A stretch of DNA of 64,000 bases from Stieleria neptunia (GCF_007754155.1 NZ_CP037423.1:8614938-8678937); one strand, 5' to 3'; shown: positions 20,309-30,292, counted from the first letter of the stretch. A program made the numbers and translations. The notes: generated from the letters alone by a model not told the origin.

Positions 20309-21427
20309 ATGAAAGTTGATTTTATCATCACCGAGTTGAACGTCGGCGGCGCCGAGAAAGCGTTAACCGAATTGGCTATCGGGATGCAACACCGCGGACA
20401 CCGCACCCGCGTCCTCTCCATCGGTTCAGAACCATTGCCGGACCGACGTCGACTGGTCGATCGTTTAGCCGAAGAGAACGTGACCGTTGAATTCGGCGGC
20501 TTCGATCATTGGAGTCGCATGGTCTCGGCAACACGCTGGCTGTCACGGCGGATCAGCGCCGATCCGCCGGATGTTTGCCAAACCTTTCTCTTCCACGCCA
20601 ACTGCCTGGGAACCCTGGCGGCCAAGCGTGCCGGCGTGCAGCACGTGGTCGGCGGACTCCGCGTCGCCGAAGCCAAACGCGTTCGCTTGACCCTGGAATC
20701 CCAAGCGATCCGCCGCATGAGTCACCTCGTCTGCGTCAGCCAACAAGTCCGTTCGTTTGCGATCGAGCAACTGTCCGTCAACCCTCATTCGTGTTCGGTC
20801 ATCTCCAACGGCGTCGATGTGCCGACCTATCGCGACGCCGTGCCTTTGGACTGGTCCCAGATCGGTTGGCCGAGTGAAAGCCAAGTCGCGGTGTTCATCG
20901 GCCGACTGCATCATCAGAAAGGGATCGAGTTGATTCAACAACAGTTCAACGAGCTGTTCGGTGACGCCAACGACCGGCGTCTGGTGATGATCGGTGACGG
21001 TCCGCTGCGAGAAGCGCTGTCGCAATGGGCAGCCGAGATCGGTGAAGACCGCGTCCAGATTCTGCCCTGGCAAAACGACGTCGCACCGTTCCTGAAAGCC
21101 GCCACGATGCTGTTGCTGCCGAGCCATTACGAAGGCATGCCCAACATCGTCCTTGAGGCGATGGCCGCCGGCTGTGTGACCGTCTGCAGCCGCGTCGAAG
21201 GCAGCATCGAACTGCTCGGTGACGCATCCACACAACGCGGCCAATCTCAGGGGTTCCCACCGGGTGACGATGTCGCAATGGCACGCCTGGCCGACGCCTT
21301 CTTTCGTTCCCCAAAGTTACGCCAGACGATCGGCTCAGCGAATCAGCAGCACGTCGCGGCCGAGTTTTCCAACCGCCAGATGATCGAACGTTACGAAGCG
21401 TTGTACGAGTCGTTGCGATCCCGATAA
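20309..21427 (+). CDS. Family 4 glycosyltransferase
   Basis: A 372-residue GT-B glycosyltransferase. The N-terminal domain starts VDFIITELNVGGAEKALTEL, typical of GT4. The C-terminal nucleotide-sugar domain has FIGRLHHQKGIELI, MIGDGPLREAL and the E-x7-E motif in SHYEGMPNIVLEAMAAG. It would transfer a sugar from an activated donor during polysaccharide or glycolipid assembly. It stands alone with long spacers on both sides, so the acceptor cannot be inferred. Confidence 0.92.
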   Translation: MKVDFIITELNVGGAEKALTELAIGMQHRGHRTRVLSIGSEPLPDRRRLVDRLAEENVTVEFGGFDHWSRMVSATRWLSRRISADPPDVCQTFLFHANCLGTLAAKRAGVQHVVGGLRVAEAKRVRLTLESQAIRRMSHLVCVSQQVRSFAIEQLSVNPHSCSVISNGVDVPTYRDAVPLDWSQIGWPSESQVAVFIGRLHHQKGIELIQQQFNELFGDANDRRLVMIGDGPLREALSQWAAEIGEDRVQILPWQNDVAPFLKAATMLLLPSHYEGMPNIVLEAMAAGCVTVCSRVEGSIELLGDASTQRGQSQGFPPGDDVAMARLADAFFRSPKLRQTIGSANQQHVAAEFSNRQMIERYEALYESLRSR

Positions 21428-21897
21428 AGCGCGCTCGGACCACACGACGCGAGTGACGGGGGAGTCATGCGTCTGCGGATCACACGATGGGTCGCACGAG
21501 ATCAAGACGCTGCGAGCGTTTCCTCAGCGATGACCTCCAGCCGAATTCACTTCGGTCGATGCACCCGCCGTGACATCAGTTGTCAGTCTTTGTTGCTCGA
21601 CTGGACACATAGGACGTATGGGGCCCATCTGTCCTAATGGTCCTATCGAACGCGGGCCCCTTCAACGCCGAAGTTGGACCAACCGACTGGAGTGACGCGT
21701 CTCGCCAATTGCGATTGGTGCTGGATTACACTGCTCGCCGGTTCCCGTCTCAGTACCCCTGGGCGTACAATCCCAGGGCCGAATCACCGAAAGGAAGGCC
21801 GGTTGCTGCCCACCAGCGACGACGGTTTCCTGCCGGCGGGCCATTCGGAAGGCGCAGGCGGAACGCCCCGCCCCCCATTCACCCCCACAAAGTTCCT
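21428..21897. other. Upstream region of ispG
   Basis: 470 bp without a convincing gene. An open frame continues upstream from ispG to 21637, but that part lacks IspG similarity and has the Pro/Arg-rich look of non-coding DNA. Confidence 0.4.
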
Positions 21898-23034
21898 ATG
21901 GCAATTCAGCGAAATCCAACTCGAGCGGTCGCGATCGGCGATCTTGTCGTCGGCGATGGCAATCCGATCGCCGTGCAGAGCATGACCGCGACCAAGACCC
22001 AAGACATCGACGCCACCGTCGCTCAGGCGGAAGCCTATCGCGAGGCCGGTGCGGGCGTCGTGCGGATTGCGGTCGACAGCGACAAAGACGCCGCAGCGTT
22101 GGCCGAGATCCGAACGCAAACCAAGGCCAACCTGGCCGTCGACTTGCAAGAGAATTTTCGGCTGGCGGAAAAGGTCGCGCCCTTTGTCGACAAGATTCGT
22201 TACAACCCCGGGCACCTTTACCACCACCAGCGCGACAAGCCCTGGCAAGACAAGGTGCAGTTCATCATCGAGCAGGCCCAACGACACGACTGCGCGATCC
22301 GGATCGGAGTCAACTGCGGCAGCGTCGACCCCGACAAAAAAGCCAAGTACGATCCGTCAGACTCGATCACGCCGATGCTCGAAAGCGCGTTGGAACACTG
22401 CGACTTCGTCGACTCGCTGGGCTTCCACCGCTACGTCGTCTCGCTGAAAGATAGCGATCCGCAGCAGGTCATCGAGGGCAATCGGCGCTTCGCCCAACGG
22501 CGGCCCGAAATTCCGTTGCACCTGGGCGTCACCGAAGCCGGGATGCCGCCCGAGGGGATCATCAAGACACGGATCGCGTTCGAACAGTTGATCGGCCAGG
22601 GCATCGGGGACACCGTTCGAGTCTCACTGACCCTTCCCAACGATCGCAAACCCGAAGAGATCGCGGCGGGACGCGAGATTGTTGCCGACATCTATGCCGG
22701 ACGCGTCCGCACGGTGGTCAAGCTGAACGAAAAATCGCTGAACATCATCAGTTGCCCGAGCTGCTCACGCGTGGAGAACGAAGCCTTTATCGATCTGGCG
22801 CAAAGCGTCAAGGAAATGACCGAGTACGCCAAAGACCACGACATCACGATCGCGGTGATGGGGTGTCGCGTCAACGGCCCCGGCGAGACCGATGATGCCG
22901 ACCTGGGTCTGTGGTGCGGCCCGGCCAAGGTGAATCTGAAACGGGGCACCGAAGCCCTGGGTGCGTTCGGTTACGACGAGATCCTGCCGCGGCTGCGACA
23001 GGAACTGGACGCCATCATCGCGACGAAATGCTGA
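21898..23034 (+). CDS. ispG: 4-hydroxy-3-methylbut-2-enyl diphosphate synthase
   Basis: Iron-sulfur enzyme of the MEP isoprenoid pathway that converts MEcPP to HMBPP; it supplies precursors for any prenyl synthase in the cell. The protein has 378 residues, the length of the short bacterial form without the large insertion. It starts with [20 protein letters not shown] and [14 protein letters not shown]. The cluster cysteines are in [13 protein letters not shown] and [11 protein letters not shown]. The ATG at 21898 fits where family similarity begins. Its stop overlaps the surE start, so translation of the two genes is probably coupled. Confidence 0.97.
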   Translation: MAIQRNPTRAVAIGDLVVGDGNPIAVQSMTATKTQDIDATVAQAEAYREAGAGVVRIAVDSDKDAAALAEIRTQTKANLAVDLQENFRLAEKVAPFVDKIRYNPGHLYHHQRDKPWQDKVQFIIEQAQRHDCAIRIGVNCGSVDPDKKAKYDPSDSITPMLESALEHCDFVDSLGFHRYVVSLKDSDPQQVIEGNRRFAQRRPEIPLHLGVTEAGMPPEGIIKTRIAFEQLIGQGIGDTVRVSLTLPNDRKPEEIAAGREIVADIYAGRVRTVVKLNEKSLNIISCPSCSRVENEAFIDLAQSVKEMTEYAKDHDITIAVMGCRVNGPGETDDADLGLWCGPAKVNLKRGTEALGAFGYDEILPRLRQELDAIIATKC

Positions 23035-23777
23035 AGATCCTATTGACCAACGATGACGGCATCGATGCGCCGGGACTGCAGGCCCTGGATCAGAGTGTCC
23101 GCCATGCGATCCAGGTCCACCGGCCAAACGAAGACGTCGAAATCGTCGCCGTTGCGCCGGACCGTTGTCGCAGCGAGTGCGGGCACAGCATCGTGACCAC
23201 GCGGCCGCTGAACGTCACCACGGTTCGCGAGAACTGGTACAGCGTCGACGGGACGCCGGTCGATTGCATCCGGGTCGCCCACTACGCGATGGATTTCAAA
23301 CCGCAACTCGTGTTTTCAGGAATCAATGCCGGGGCGAATCTGGGGGTGAACCTGATGGTCAGCGGCACCTTCGCCGCAGCCCGCGAGGCAAGTCTGTTGG
23401 GGATTCCGGCGCTGGCGGCGTCGCATTATCGCCGGCCCGATGTTCCGCGCACCTGGGACCACACGCCGACTTGGCTGGAACCGACGATTGGAGCCTTTTT
23501 TCGTGCGGCAGTGGACAATCCGTCTGACGGCGATCCGCCGCCGCTTTGGAACGTCAACCTGCCCGCCGTGATTCCCGACGCGGATCAGCGACCAGACATC
23601 ATCGAATGCGAGGTCGATCGTTGCCCCATCGATCGAACGGGAACGATCGAGCCGGGGGGACGCGTTCGATTCCAGCTGGATTTTCACGACAGGCCGCGCG
23701 AACAAGGACGTGACGTCCAACATTGCTTCGACGGCCGCATCACGGTCAGCAAACTCGGGGTCCACCTGGGCCGATAA
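23028..23777 (+). CDS. surE: 5'/3'-nucleotidase SurE
   Basis: Metal-dependent phosphatase acting on nucleoside monophosphates and exopolyphosphate. The N-terminal [16 protein letters not shown] carries the NDD metal-binding residues. It is followed by [19 protein letters not shown] sequence, [10 protein letters not shown], and [25 protein letters not shown], all hallmarks of SurE. The 249-residue length is normal. The start codon at 23028 lies inside the end of ispG (ATGCTGA overlap), implying translational coupling. Confidence 0.95.
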   Translation: MLKILLTNDDGIDAPGLQALDQSVRHAIQVHRPNEDVEIVAVAPDRCRSECGHSIVTTRPLNVTTVRENWYSVDGTPVDCIRVAHYAMDFKPQLVFSGINAGANLGVNLMVSGTFAAAREASLLGIPALAASHYRRPDVPRTWDHTPTWLEPTIGAFFRAAVDNPSDGDPPPLWNVNLPAVIPDADQRPDIIECEVDRCPIDRTGTIEPGGRVRFQLDFHDRPREQGRDVQHCFDGRITVSKLGVHLGR

Positions 23778-23856
23778 CCCCGGTTGCGGACGCACGCGAT
23801 CCGGCGCCGACGCACGTGATCCGGCGCAGACACACACCGCACGGAACCGACACCCC

Positions 23857-24090
23857 TCACGCCTCAGCTTTGCTAGCAACGGCGATCGCTGCTTCGCCCA
23901 TCGGCGCGGTGTTGGGGGTGGATCCGGAAGGGGCGACTTGATTTTTTTGCAACTCGCCTCGCACGATTCGGACGTTCCGGGGCGCTTCGATGCCGATGGC
24001 GACTCGGTTTCCCGAGATTCGATTGACGGTCAGAACAATGTCATCGCCGACCATCAACTTTTCACCGACTTTGCGACTGAGAACCAACAT
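23857..24090 (-). CDS. csrA: Carbon storage regulator CsrA
   Basis: Small RNA-binding protein that controls translation by binding GGA-containing leaders. The first 50 residues (MLVLSRKVGEKLMVGDD to NVRIVRGEL) match CsrA closely, including the conserved N-terminal LVLSR and the VRIVR segment. A C-terminal extension of about 25 residues, rich in Ala and Pro, is longer than in enterobacteria. The gene is convergent with surE. Few targets can be proposed from the window. Confidence 0.96.
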   Translation of the reverse strand: MLVLSRKVGEKLMVGDDIVLTVNRISGNRVAIGIEAPRNVRIVRGELQKNQVAPSGSTPNTAPMGEAAIAVASKAEA

Positions 24091-24489
24091 GAGCTTACTT
24101 CCTTGATCTATGGGGTCTGAAACGATTCGTTAGCGGAAACGGAGTACAAACCGTGTGCCAATCACCAGTCTAAAACGCGTCAACCAATCCGAAACGCCGG
24201 CGAACTTTAGAAAATCCGCTGAAAAAAGTCGAACTTTTCTGTACCACCACGGGACGAAATTGCCATTGCTGGCAATTTTCGACCGTGCTTCGGTAACTCA
24301 TCCTGGAATGCTTGTCGCGAAATGAGACGTCTGCCCTGGTCGGCTTGTTTCCCTGACGCTGATAGAGTTATCTGCGCCGGGCCTGACACGGCTGGTCATT
24401 CGACCGCGACAAGTCCGGTGCTATACTCCAATTGCAGGGCGGGCCTGGCTGATCCATCCAAGCACAGCTTGCCGATTCAGAAGAGACCG
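24091..24489. other. Divergent csrA/UVR-protein intergenic region
   Basis: 399 bp between the csrA start (minus) and the UVR-motif gene (plus). It should hold both promoters. No gene or clear motif was recognised. Confidence 0.4.
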
Positions 24490-25227
24490 ATGAAACGAAC
24501 GATGCATCTAGACGATCTACTCAAGGAATGGGAATTCAACCCGCACACGTTGAATGTCCGCATGGTGAAAGGAAACGACGGACGCGATGTGATCCAGATG
24601 CGAGTCGACATGGGTGTCCTGCAGCTTGAGACGACCGGCCGCCCCGACGGCACCGTGGTCGAGGGGCATCCGACCTATCTGGAATACCTGCAGGAAGCGG
24701 TCTTGGAAGACCCCGAAATGGAGTTGGACGAAGATCAGTGCATGGAGGTCGATCGGGAGTTCATGCAGTTCTACCACCGCCGCATCTGCTGGTTGCGGTT
24801 GCAGTATTACAACCGCGCCGTGATGGATGCCGATCACACCTTGCGGCTGATGGATGTCAGCGAGCGGGTCAGCCCGGACGAGGAATGGTCACGATCGCAC
24901 GAGCAGTATCGACCGTTCGTGCTGTTCCATCGCACGCAAGCGGCCGCGTTGGGCGCCTTGGAAGAGGAGGAGTCGGGCGAAGACGCGGTGATGGCGATCA
25001 ACGCCGGCCTGGAAACGATCCGACAATTCTTCGAAAAACACGAAGCCGACGAGCACTTCGAAGAGGACGAATTGGTCGTCCGCCTGGTCGAATTGCGGGA
25101 AACGCTGCGGAGCGAATATGAAGTCGGCCAGACGCTGCGTGAAAAACTGACCGCCGCGGTCGAGCAAGAACAATATGAGTTGGCGGCCAAGTTGCGCGAC
25201 GAACTGAATCAACGCGAACTGGACTGA
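24490..25227 (+). CDS. UVR-motif protein
   Basis: A 245-residue acidic protein of unknown function. Its C-terminus (LREKLTAAVEQEQYELAAKL to the end) is a UvrB/UvrC-type interaction helix pair, as also found in McsA-like and other regulatory proteins. The N-terminal part (MHLDDLLKEWEFNPHTLNVR) has no recognised fold. There is no nuclease or helicase domain, so it is not UvrB or UvrC itself. I chose the ATG at 24490; ATG at 24502 is an alternative. It is convergent with an ECF sigma gene across a repeat block. Confidence 0.75.
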   Translation: MKRTMHLDDLLKEWEFNPHTLNVRMVKGNDGRDVIQMRVDMGVLQLETTGRPDGTVVEGHPTYLEYLQEAVLEDPEMELDEDQCMEVDREFMQFYHRRICWLRLQYYNRAVMDADHTLRLMDVSERVSPDEEWSRSHEQYRPFVLFHRTQAAALGALEEEESGEDAVMAINAGLETIRQFFEKHEADEHFEEDELVVRLVELRETLRSEYEVGQTLREKLTAAVEQEQYELAAKLRDELNQRELD

Positions 25228-25259
25228 AAAAAACGCGTGCGAACGAGGTCGTCGAGGGG

Positions 25260-25515
25260 AGTCCTCCGGACGACGCCCCGGAAGGGCCGTCGTCCGTTCA
25301 TTTCGATCAATTCTGTAGGACATCCCTTCCGGGTTGTCCCCGTTCAGCCATCGGTTCAGCCATCGGTTCAGCCATCGGTTCAGCCATCGGCTGAACCGAT
25401 GAGTTCAGGCGACGGCCCGGAAGGGCCGTCGTACGTTCATTCCGATCAATTCTGTAGGACATCCCTTCCGGGTTGTCCCCGTTCAGCCGACGGCCCGGAA
25501 GGGCCGTCGTACTCG
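25260..25515. repeat. Palindromic repeat block between convergent genes
   Basis: Three copies of a CCCGGAAGGGCCGTCGT-type palindrome near 25277, 25413 and 25491. Two long copies of a following segment (TTCGATCAATTCTGTAGGAC and onward) begin near 25302 and 25442. A 12-bp unit, GTTCAGCCATCG, is repeated about four times at 25341-25389. The block separates the 3' ends of the UVR-protein and sigma factor genes. The same palindrome recurs at 43736-43945. Confidence 0.9.
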
Positions 25516-25546
25516 GAGAAGCGGACGCCTCATGCTGAACGGCCCC

Positions 25547-26131
25547 TCAAACGGCCGCGCCCAGCAAGTCCATCTCCTTGGCCAGTCGCTTTCGCGCGAC
25601 GTGCAATCGCCGCTTGATCGTTCCGATCGGGGCTTGGAACGCGTCGCTCATCTCGATCAAGGTTTGACCGTTCAAGTAGAACGCGGTCAACGTTTCTTGA
25701 TCCAGTGCGCCGAGACGGTCGATGCTGTTTCGAACCGCTTCGGCTTGTTCACGATGCTCGGCCACTCGGTCGGGAGCGTCTTCGCTGACGCACGTCGCTT
25801 CCAGGGTTTCCGGATCGCAGGCGATGGCCGATCGATTGCGGGTCACGCGATTGATGGCCATGCGGTGCACGATCTGTCGCAACCAACCACCGAACGCTTC
25901 GGGCACACGCAGTTGGTCGATCTTTTGCATCGCCTGGATGAAGACGTCTTGGGCAAGCTCGTCGGCTTCGTCCGCGTTGCGAACCCGGCTCATCGCACCG
26001 GCGACGATCGCGGATCGGTATCGGTCAAACAATTCGCCGAAGGCATCGCGATCGCCGCCCTGGGCGCGAACGACCAGTTCAGCGACCGTCAGCTCTCGGA
26101 GATCAAACAGGGTTTCAGTGGTGAGGTTCAT
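25547..26131 (-). CDS. ECF-type RNA polymerase sigma factor
   Basis: A 194-residue sigma-70-family factor that would direct RNA polymerase to a specific regulon. Region 2 spans about residues 20-95 (RAQGGDRDAFGELFDRY, DEADELAQDVFIQAM, FGGWLRQIVHRMAINR). Region 4 spans about 135-190 (ALDQETLTAFYLNGQTLIEM and APIGTIKRRLHVARKRLAKE). No anti-sigma factor gene is adjacent, so its control is unclear. It is convergent with the UVR-protein gene. Confidence 0.93.
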   Translation of the reverse strand: MNLTTETLFDLRELTVAELVVRAQGGDRDAFGELFDRYRSAIVAGAMSRVRNADEADELAQDVFIQAMQKIDQLRVPEAFGGWLRQIVHRMAINRVTRNRSAIACDPETLEATCVSEDAPDRVAEHREQAEAVRNSIDRLGALDQETLTAFYLNGQTLIEMSDAFQAPIGTIKRRLHVARKRLAKEMDLLGAAV

Positions 26132-26614
26132 CGCTCGGTTCCTTCCGAAAGCTGACCGGTGTGGCGGTTTGATTCCGCACGGGGAAAATCAGCGTCTTCG
26201 GGTGTCGACTTGATCGCCGCGTTGTTGCGTCGCGCTGTATCGCAGCGCTCCGCGGTCGCGGCAAGGTGATCAAGCCAGGTTGATCGTCGGGGTAAGGCGA
26301 GGCTGAGCGTGTGAGGTGGGCTGCCGGAGCAGGCCGTGTTCACGCGATCGGCTTGGATGTATCAGTCGCGACTGCCAAACGTCTCGATTCCGAATCGGAT
26401 CGATGCACTTGCTTCTCGAAACAGGCCAATTGGCGTGTCGATCGAGAACGGGCAAAGACTTGAAATCGGTGGATTTCAGGTCAGAACGTCAAACACATCT
26501 CCGAAGCTGCCTGGGGGTGGAAACCTGCGTCGCATCGACGCCTGTTTCGGCACGCACCATCGGCTTGGCATTCGCGGTGGGATTGGGAGACCTGCCTCGA
26601 CAGGCTTCCAAACC
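26132..26614. other. Intergenic region upstream of sigma factor
   Basis: About 480 bp with no gene I can support. Short frames exist on both strands without motifs. It should include the sigma factor promoter. Confidence 0.35.
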
Positions 26615-26944
26615 TCAGCCTCTCTGTCGCAGAGCGGCGGAGCCACGTTCGGCAAGTCCCAGTCGCCGGACGGTGAGCGGTAAACGTTTCCGTTTACCGA
26701 CGGCCGTCTGGACAACGCTGGCTAGCCAAGCGTGGGAGGTCGGATGACTCGGATGGCCGCAACGGGGCTGATCTTGCATCAGCAATCGTTGTGGTCCCGA
26801 ATACATCCCGATCCCGGGCGATACACACGCCATACAGAGCTGGAGGTCTGCTGCGTGTGCAAATGCATCGGCGCTCAGAATCTCACGGACACCTGCAAAA
26901 TTCAGGCTACGTGTGACAGCTGCGATGATTTGATTGATACGCAT
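26615..26944 (-). CDS. Hypothetical small protein with strong ribosome binding site
   Basis: A 109-residue frame not recognised as a known family. The start is supported by GGGAGG six to eight bases before the ATG, one of the clearest Shine-Dalgarno sequences in the window. The N-terminus MRINQIIAAVTRSLNFAGVR looks like ordinary protein. The C-terminal third is Arg-rich and covers a perfect 9-bp hairpin (26678-26699), so the real protein may be shorter or the frame decayed. It is on the same strand as, and upstream of, the ECF sigma gene. Confidence 0.35.
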   Translation of the reverse strand: MRINQIIAAVTRSLNFAGVREILSADAFAHAADLQLCMACVSPGIGMYSGPQRLLMQDQPRCGHPSHPTSHAWLASVVQTAVGKRKRLPLTVRRLGLAERGSAALRQRG

Positions 26945-27218
26945 TTCAAACCTCCCGGCACCGTTCGTGGTGCGGCGTGGAGCAAAGAATAAAATTCAAA
27001 GGGCGGACCGACCAAACATTTCGCCCGACGGGAACGAGATGCTGCGGATGCATTAACATGCCGCTGGTGGAGGGTCTGCCGACCTGCGTTAACGGTAACG
27101 CACGTCGACCCCAAAAGCCAGTGAAAACTCACCGACCTGTGGTAGTTGATCGTACAGAGCGGGCCCCCAACGAAAGGTTCGCGCGAAAAGAAATCATTTT
27201 TTTTGCCCCTGCCTGAAA
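26945..27218. other. Region upstream of comF-like gene
   Basis: 274 bp between the small hypothetical frame (minus) and the ComF-like gene (plus). No gene or clear regulatory motif was recognised. Confidence 0.35.
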
Positions 27219-28157
27219 ATGGGTACAGACAGTTCCCCTCCGAACGCCGCCCCGGACGCCCGATCGCGGCGGATCGTCGAACGGGGCGTCCGTTTCGGGG
27301 CCCAATTGGGGCGGCAAGCCTTGGAACTCGTCCTGCCGTCGACCTGTCGCTTGTGCGACGCCTGCATCGCGCCCGAGCGAGACTTTTGTGCCGATTGCCG
27401 CCCCCAACTCGAGTCGAGCGAAGCACGGATGCGATCCGCTTGCCTGCGATGCGGGCACCCCGGGGCAGGACCGGCGGGATCCGTCCTGCCGGGGGCCCAC
27501 CCTTTCACCCTGGATTCGGCGGATCCCCAAGCTCACCAAGCCCCTCCGCTGGACCGCTGCCTGCGTTGCAAACGAGAAACCCACGCCTTTGACGGCTGTG
27601 TCGCCTTGTGGAGCTACGATGGGCTGGTGCGCAGTGCGGTCGTGGCGGCGAAGTATGGCAGCCAGATTTCGCTCGCCGACGCGTTGGGACGACGATTGGC
27701 CCGTCGAATTCGCGACGTCATCCAACCGCCATCCGATGCCACCGGTGAAACGGCAGCGGATCTCCCCGACTTGATCACCCCCGTCCCGTCGCATCTGTGG
27801 CGTCGCATTCAGCGTGGGGCCGGTGGCAGCCGTGTCCTGGCCCGATCGGTCACCGGCGTCCTCCGCCAGGGCTGGCCGGACGTCGCCTACGCGGAGCTGT
27901 TGGCGACGACACGGAAAATCAACAAACAGGCCTGGCTGGGCGAAAAGGAGCGGATCGCGAACGTGCGCGGCGCGTTTCGCGTCTGGCGGCCGCGCTGTCG
28001 AACCTGGCGGCGGCGGTCGCTGGCCGGAAAACACGTGCTGTTGGTCGACGACGTGATGACAACGGGCGCCACGGCGGGAGAGATCGCCAGGGTGCTCAAG
28101 CAAGCCGGGGCGCGCCGCGTGACCGTCGCGGTCGTTGCACGCGCCTGCTCGGGATGA
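27219..28157 (+). CDS. ComF-family phosphoribosyltransferase-like protein
   Basis: A 312-residue protein of the ComF/GntX family. The N-terminal zinc-finger-like part has LPSTCRLCDACIAPERDFCADC and SACLRCGHPG. The C-terminal phosphoribosyltransferase domain has DLITPVPSHLWRR, NVRGAFRV and the PRPP loop VLLVDDVMTTGATAGE. ComF proteins take part in DNA uptake in some bacteria; here no other competence gene is near, so a role in nucleotide metabolism is equally possible. Length is above the usual 220-250 because of linker insertions. Confidence 0.88.
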   Translation: MGTDSSPPNAAPDARSRRIVERGVRFGAQLGRQALELVLPSTCRLCDACIAPERDFCADCRPQLESSEARMRSACLRCGHPGAGPAGSVLPGAHPFTLDSADPQAHQAPPLDRCLRCKRETHAFDGCVALWSYDGLVRSAVVAAKYGSQISLADALGRRLARRIRDVIQPPSDATGETAADLPDLITPVPSHLWRRIQRGAGGSRVLARSVTGVLRQGWPDVAYAELLATTRKINKQAWLGEKERIANVRGAFRVWRPRCRTWRRRSLAGKHVLLVDDVMTTGATAGEIARVLKQAGARRVTVAVVARACSG

Positions 28158-28434
28158 CCGAGTGTCGAGTTTTCGACGAATTGACCACAAAGAATTCCAC
28201 CGGCGGGCCGAAGCGCACTGTTGCTGGCAGTTCGCGGGGTTTCGGCACTTTCAAAGCCTGACGAAGGTGTTGCGGGCTGGAAGTCGGGTTTTTCAATGCG
28301 ATGATTCTTGCGAACATGCCGATTGTGCGTACTGTGAGGGTTATCGGCCGCCGTGTCTGATGGCCGCCAACGGAATTCCAATCCAGACTTGACCCCGTAG
28401 CGTACAGTTCTACTCACAACCCTTTTCGATTGCT

Positions 28435-29466
28435 TTGCCTGACTCAACCACACCCGCTGTGACCGATCACGACGATAACCTTCATGCTTCTCGAACGGTG
28501 AGCGTGCGAAACATCTTGGTTCGCGGCCTGGGGGTCGTGCTGCCGCCACTGTTGACCATTCTGGTCCTGATCTGGGCGTGGAAAACGATCGAAACGTACG
28601 TCCTGAGGCCGACCGAGTGGGTCGTCCAAGAGGGACTGGTCTGGGGCGCAGAATATTTTGACGGCACCCTGAGCACGGTCCCGGAAGGGGCGGTGCCCGA
28701 ACCGGGGGGCGGCTTCAGCACCTACACGCTGTTCGGCTACAGCAAGTACGTCCCGGATCCGACCGGGCGGCGTTACTTGCCCAAAGAAATCGTCGACACG
28801 GTGAACGAGAACGCGGACCAGTTCGGGATCGATGCAAAACCGCTGGTCTCGGCGAACGCCTACTGGCATCGCTACATCCAGATCTCCTGGATGCAGCGCA
28901 AGTATGTCGTCCCCGTCTTTCTGATCGTGTTCTTGACCGTCCTGTATTTCATGGGACGCCTGTTCACATTTCGACTCGGTCGCTGGTTTTTCCGCGGCTT
29001 CGACGGGGCGATCCTGCGGATTCCCTTCGTCAACAAGGTCTACGGCAGCGTGAAACAAGTCACCGATTTTGCGTTCAGCGAACGTGAAATCGAGTTCAAC
29101 AACGTCGTCGCGGTTCAATACCCCAGCAAAGGCATTTGGTCGCTGGGATTCGTCACCGGCAACAGCGTCCGCCAGTTGCATGACGCCACGGGTGAGGAAA
29201 TGATGAGCGTGCTGATGCCGACCAGCCCGATGCCGATGACGGGGTTCACCGTCACGGTCCGCCGCAGTGATACGATCGACATCGACATGACGATCGACGA
29301 AGCGATTCAGTTTGTCGTCAGTTGCGGCGTCGTCGTCCCACCAAACCAGCGGATCAACGGCACGCCGAACAACAAACCCCGGCCGACCGGAAAGTTCCGC
29401 GACGGCGCAGTGATCCTGCCCGCGAACCCACAGACCGAACCCTCCGGCGACCCGTCGACGGTGTGA
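28435..29466 (+). CDS. DUF502 family membrane protein
   Basis: A 343-residue inner-membrane protein with hydrophobic segments near residues 30-50 (VLPPLLTILVLIWAW) and 160-180 (YVVPVFLIVFLTVLYFMG). Next comes the DUF502 core (RIPFVNKVYGSVKQVTDF, NVVAVQYPSKGIWSLGFVTG, VLMPTSPMPMTGFTV). A long insertion separates the two membrane segments. The function of the family is unknown. The start is TTG at 28435 or GTG at 28459. It is convergent with the DUF4254 gene. Confidence 0.88.
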   Translation: MPDSTTPAVTDHDDNLHASRTVSVRNILVRGLGVVLPPLLTILVLIWAWKTIETYVLRPTEWVVQEGLVWGAEYFDGTLSTVPEGAVPEPGGGFSTYTLFGYSKYVPDPTGRRYLPKEIVDTVNENADQFGIDAKPLVSANAYWHRYIQISWMQRKYVVPVFLIVFLTVLYFMGRLFTFRLGRWFFRGFDGAILRIPFVNKVYGSVKQVTDFAFSEREIEFNNVVAVQYPSKGIWSLGFVTGNSVRQLHDATGEEMMSVLMPTSPMPMTGFTVTVRRSDTIDIDMTIDEAIQFVVSCGVVVPPNQRINGTPNNKPRPTGKFRDGAVILPANPQTEPSGDPSTV

Positions 29467-29500
29467 ATCGGCGATCGGCCCCGGGGCGGATGGTCGCTGC

Positions 29501-30118
29501 CTACGACTGGTAGATTTCCGGGTTGAGCGACGGATCGTTGTACATTTTCATTTGACGATACGTCTTGTGCTGCTTCTTGCCGTCGAAGATGTCGACCAGT
29601 AATGCTTGCAGCGAATTGGAAAGATCCGTGTGCTGTTGTTGGCACAGATCGATTCGCGCGGCGACCATCGCACGGTGACTGGCATCGGCGTCGTCGCGAT
29701 CGAGTTGCTCGCGGTAGTGATACAGCCGCAGCGACATGATCGACAAACGATCGATCGCGCTGCCGGCGGTCTCGGTGTTGATCGGCGCGCCGTCGGCGGG
29801 GCGGACATGCAAGGTGCCCAGCAGTTCGGTGATCGCATCATCCAGCTTTTCGATCATGTCGTTTCGCTGTTGATTCAGCGTGTCGATCGCCCGTTTCACC
29901 GCGGCGATTTTGACATCATCGGCGGTCGGGCTGCGGGCGATGTCCTCTTGGTGCCAAAGCCGATAGTTGTATTCGTGCTGCTTGCAAACCAGCTGCTTGA
30001 ATCCGTCATACGGATTCTCGATCGGCCCCCGGTGCCAGGCGGCGACGGTGTCGATTTGCAGTTGGGTGATGTCCGAAACCGATGGCAGACGCGTTGCTGC
30101 GAGGGTGGATGCTGACAT
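29501..30118 (-). CDS. DUF4254 protein
   Basis: A 205-residue, mostly helical soluble protein matching the DUF4254 family as I recall it: TAAWH-type start (DTVAAWHRGPIENPYDGF), HEYNYRLWHQEDIARSP, and LSIMSLRLYHYREQ. The function is unknown; in other bacteria such genes can lie near sugar or cell-envelope genes. The ATG at 30118 starts a sensible N-terminus; GTG/ATG codons further upstream would extend it to 30199. It lies downstream of the ilvC terminator on the same strand. Confidence 0.85.
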   Translation of the reverse strand: MSASTLAATRLPSVSDITQLQIDTVAAWHRGPIENPYDGFKQLVCKQHEYNYRLWHQEDIARSPTADDVKIAAVKRAIDTLNQQRNDMIEKLDDAITELLGTLHVRPADGAPINTETAGSAIDRLSIMSLRLYHYREQLDRDDADASHRAMVAARIDLCQQQHTDLSNSLQALLVDIFDGKKQHKTYRQMKMYNDPSLNPEIYQS

Positions 30119-30222
30119 GGTGCGGGAGTCCGGCGGGAAGCCGAGGCGAACGAGGGAGCGAACGAGAGCGGTCCCATTGTGCGGATTCTCGCCGGTCATT
30201 GCGAGAGCAATCCGACGGCATC

Positions 30223-30260
30223 AAAAAAGCTCGGGTCCCCTGCTGTCAGGAAACCCGAGC
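30223..30260 (-). terminator. Intrinsic terminator downstream of ilvN-ilvC
   Basis: On the minus strand, an 8-bp stem (GCTCGGGT with ACCCGAGC) is followed by six T residues. It ends transcription arriving from ilvC after the long palindrome at 30293-30427. Confidence 0.8.
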
Positions 30261-30292
30261 CGTTGTCATCGCCAGATGGAGGAACCCCGTCA

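Noticed and set aside
29501..30199. 27-residue N-terminal extension of the DUF4254 protein
   Set aside because: The extension lacks family similarity, and a natural ATG lies at 30118.
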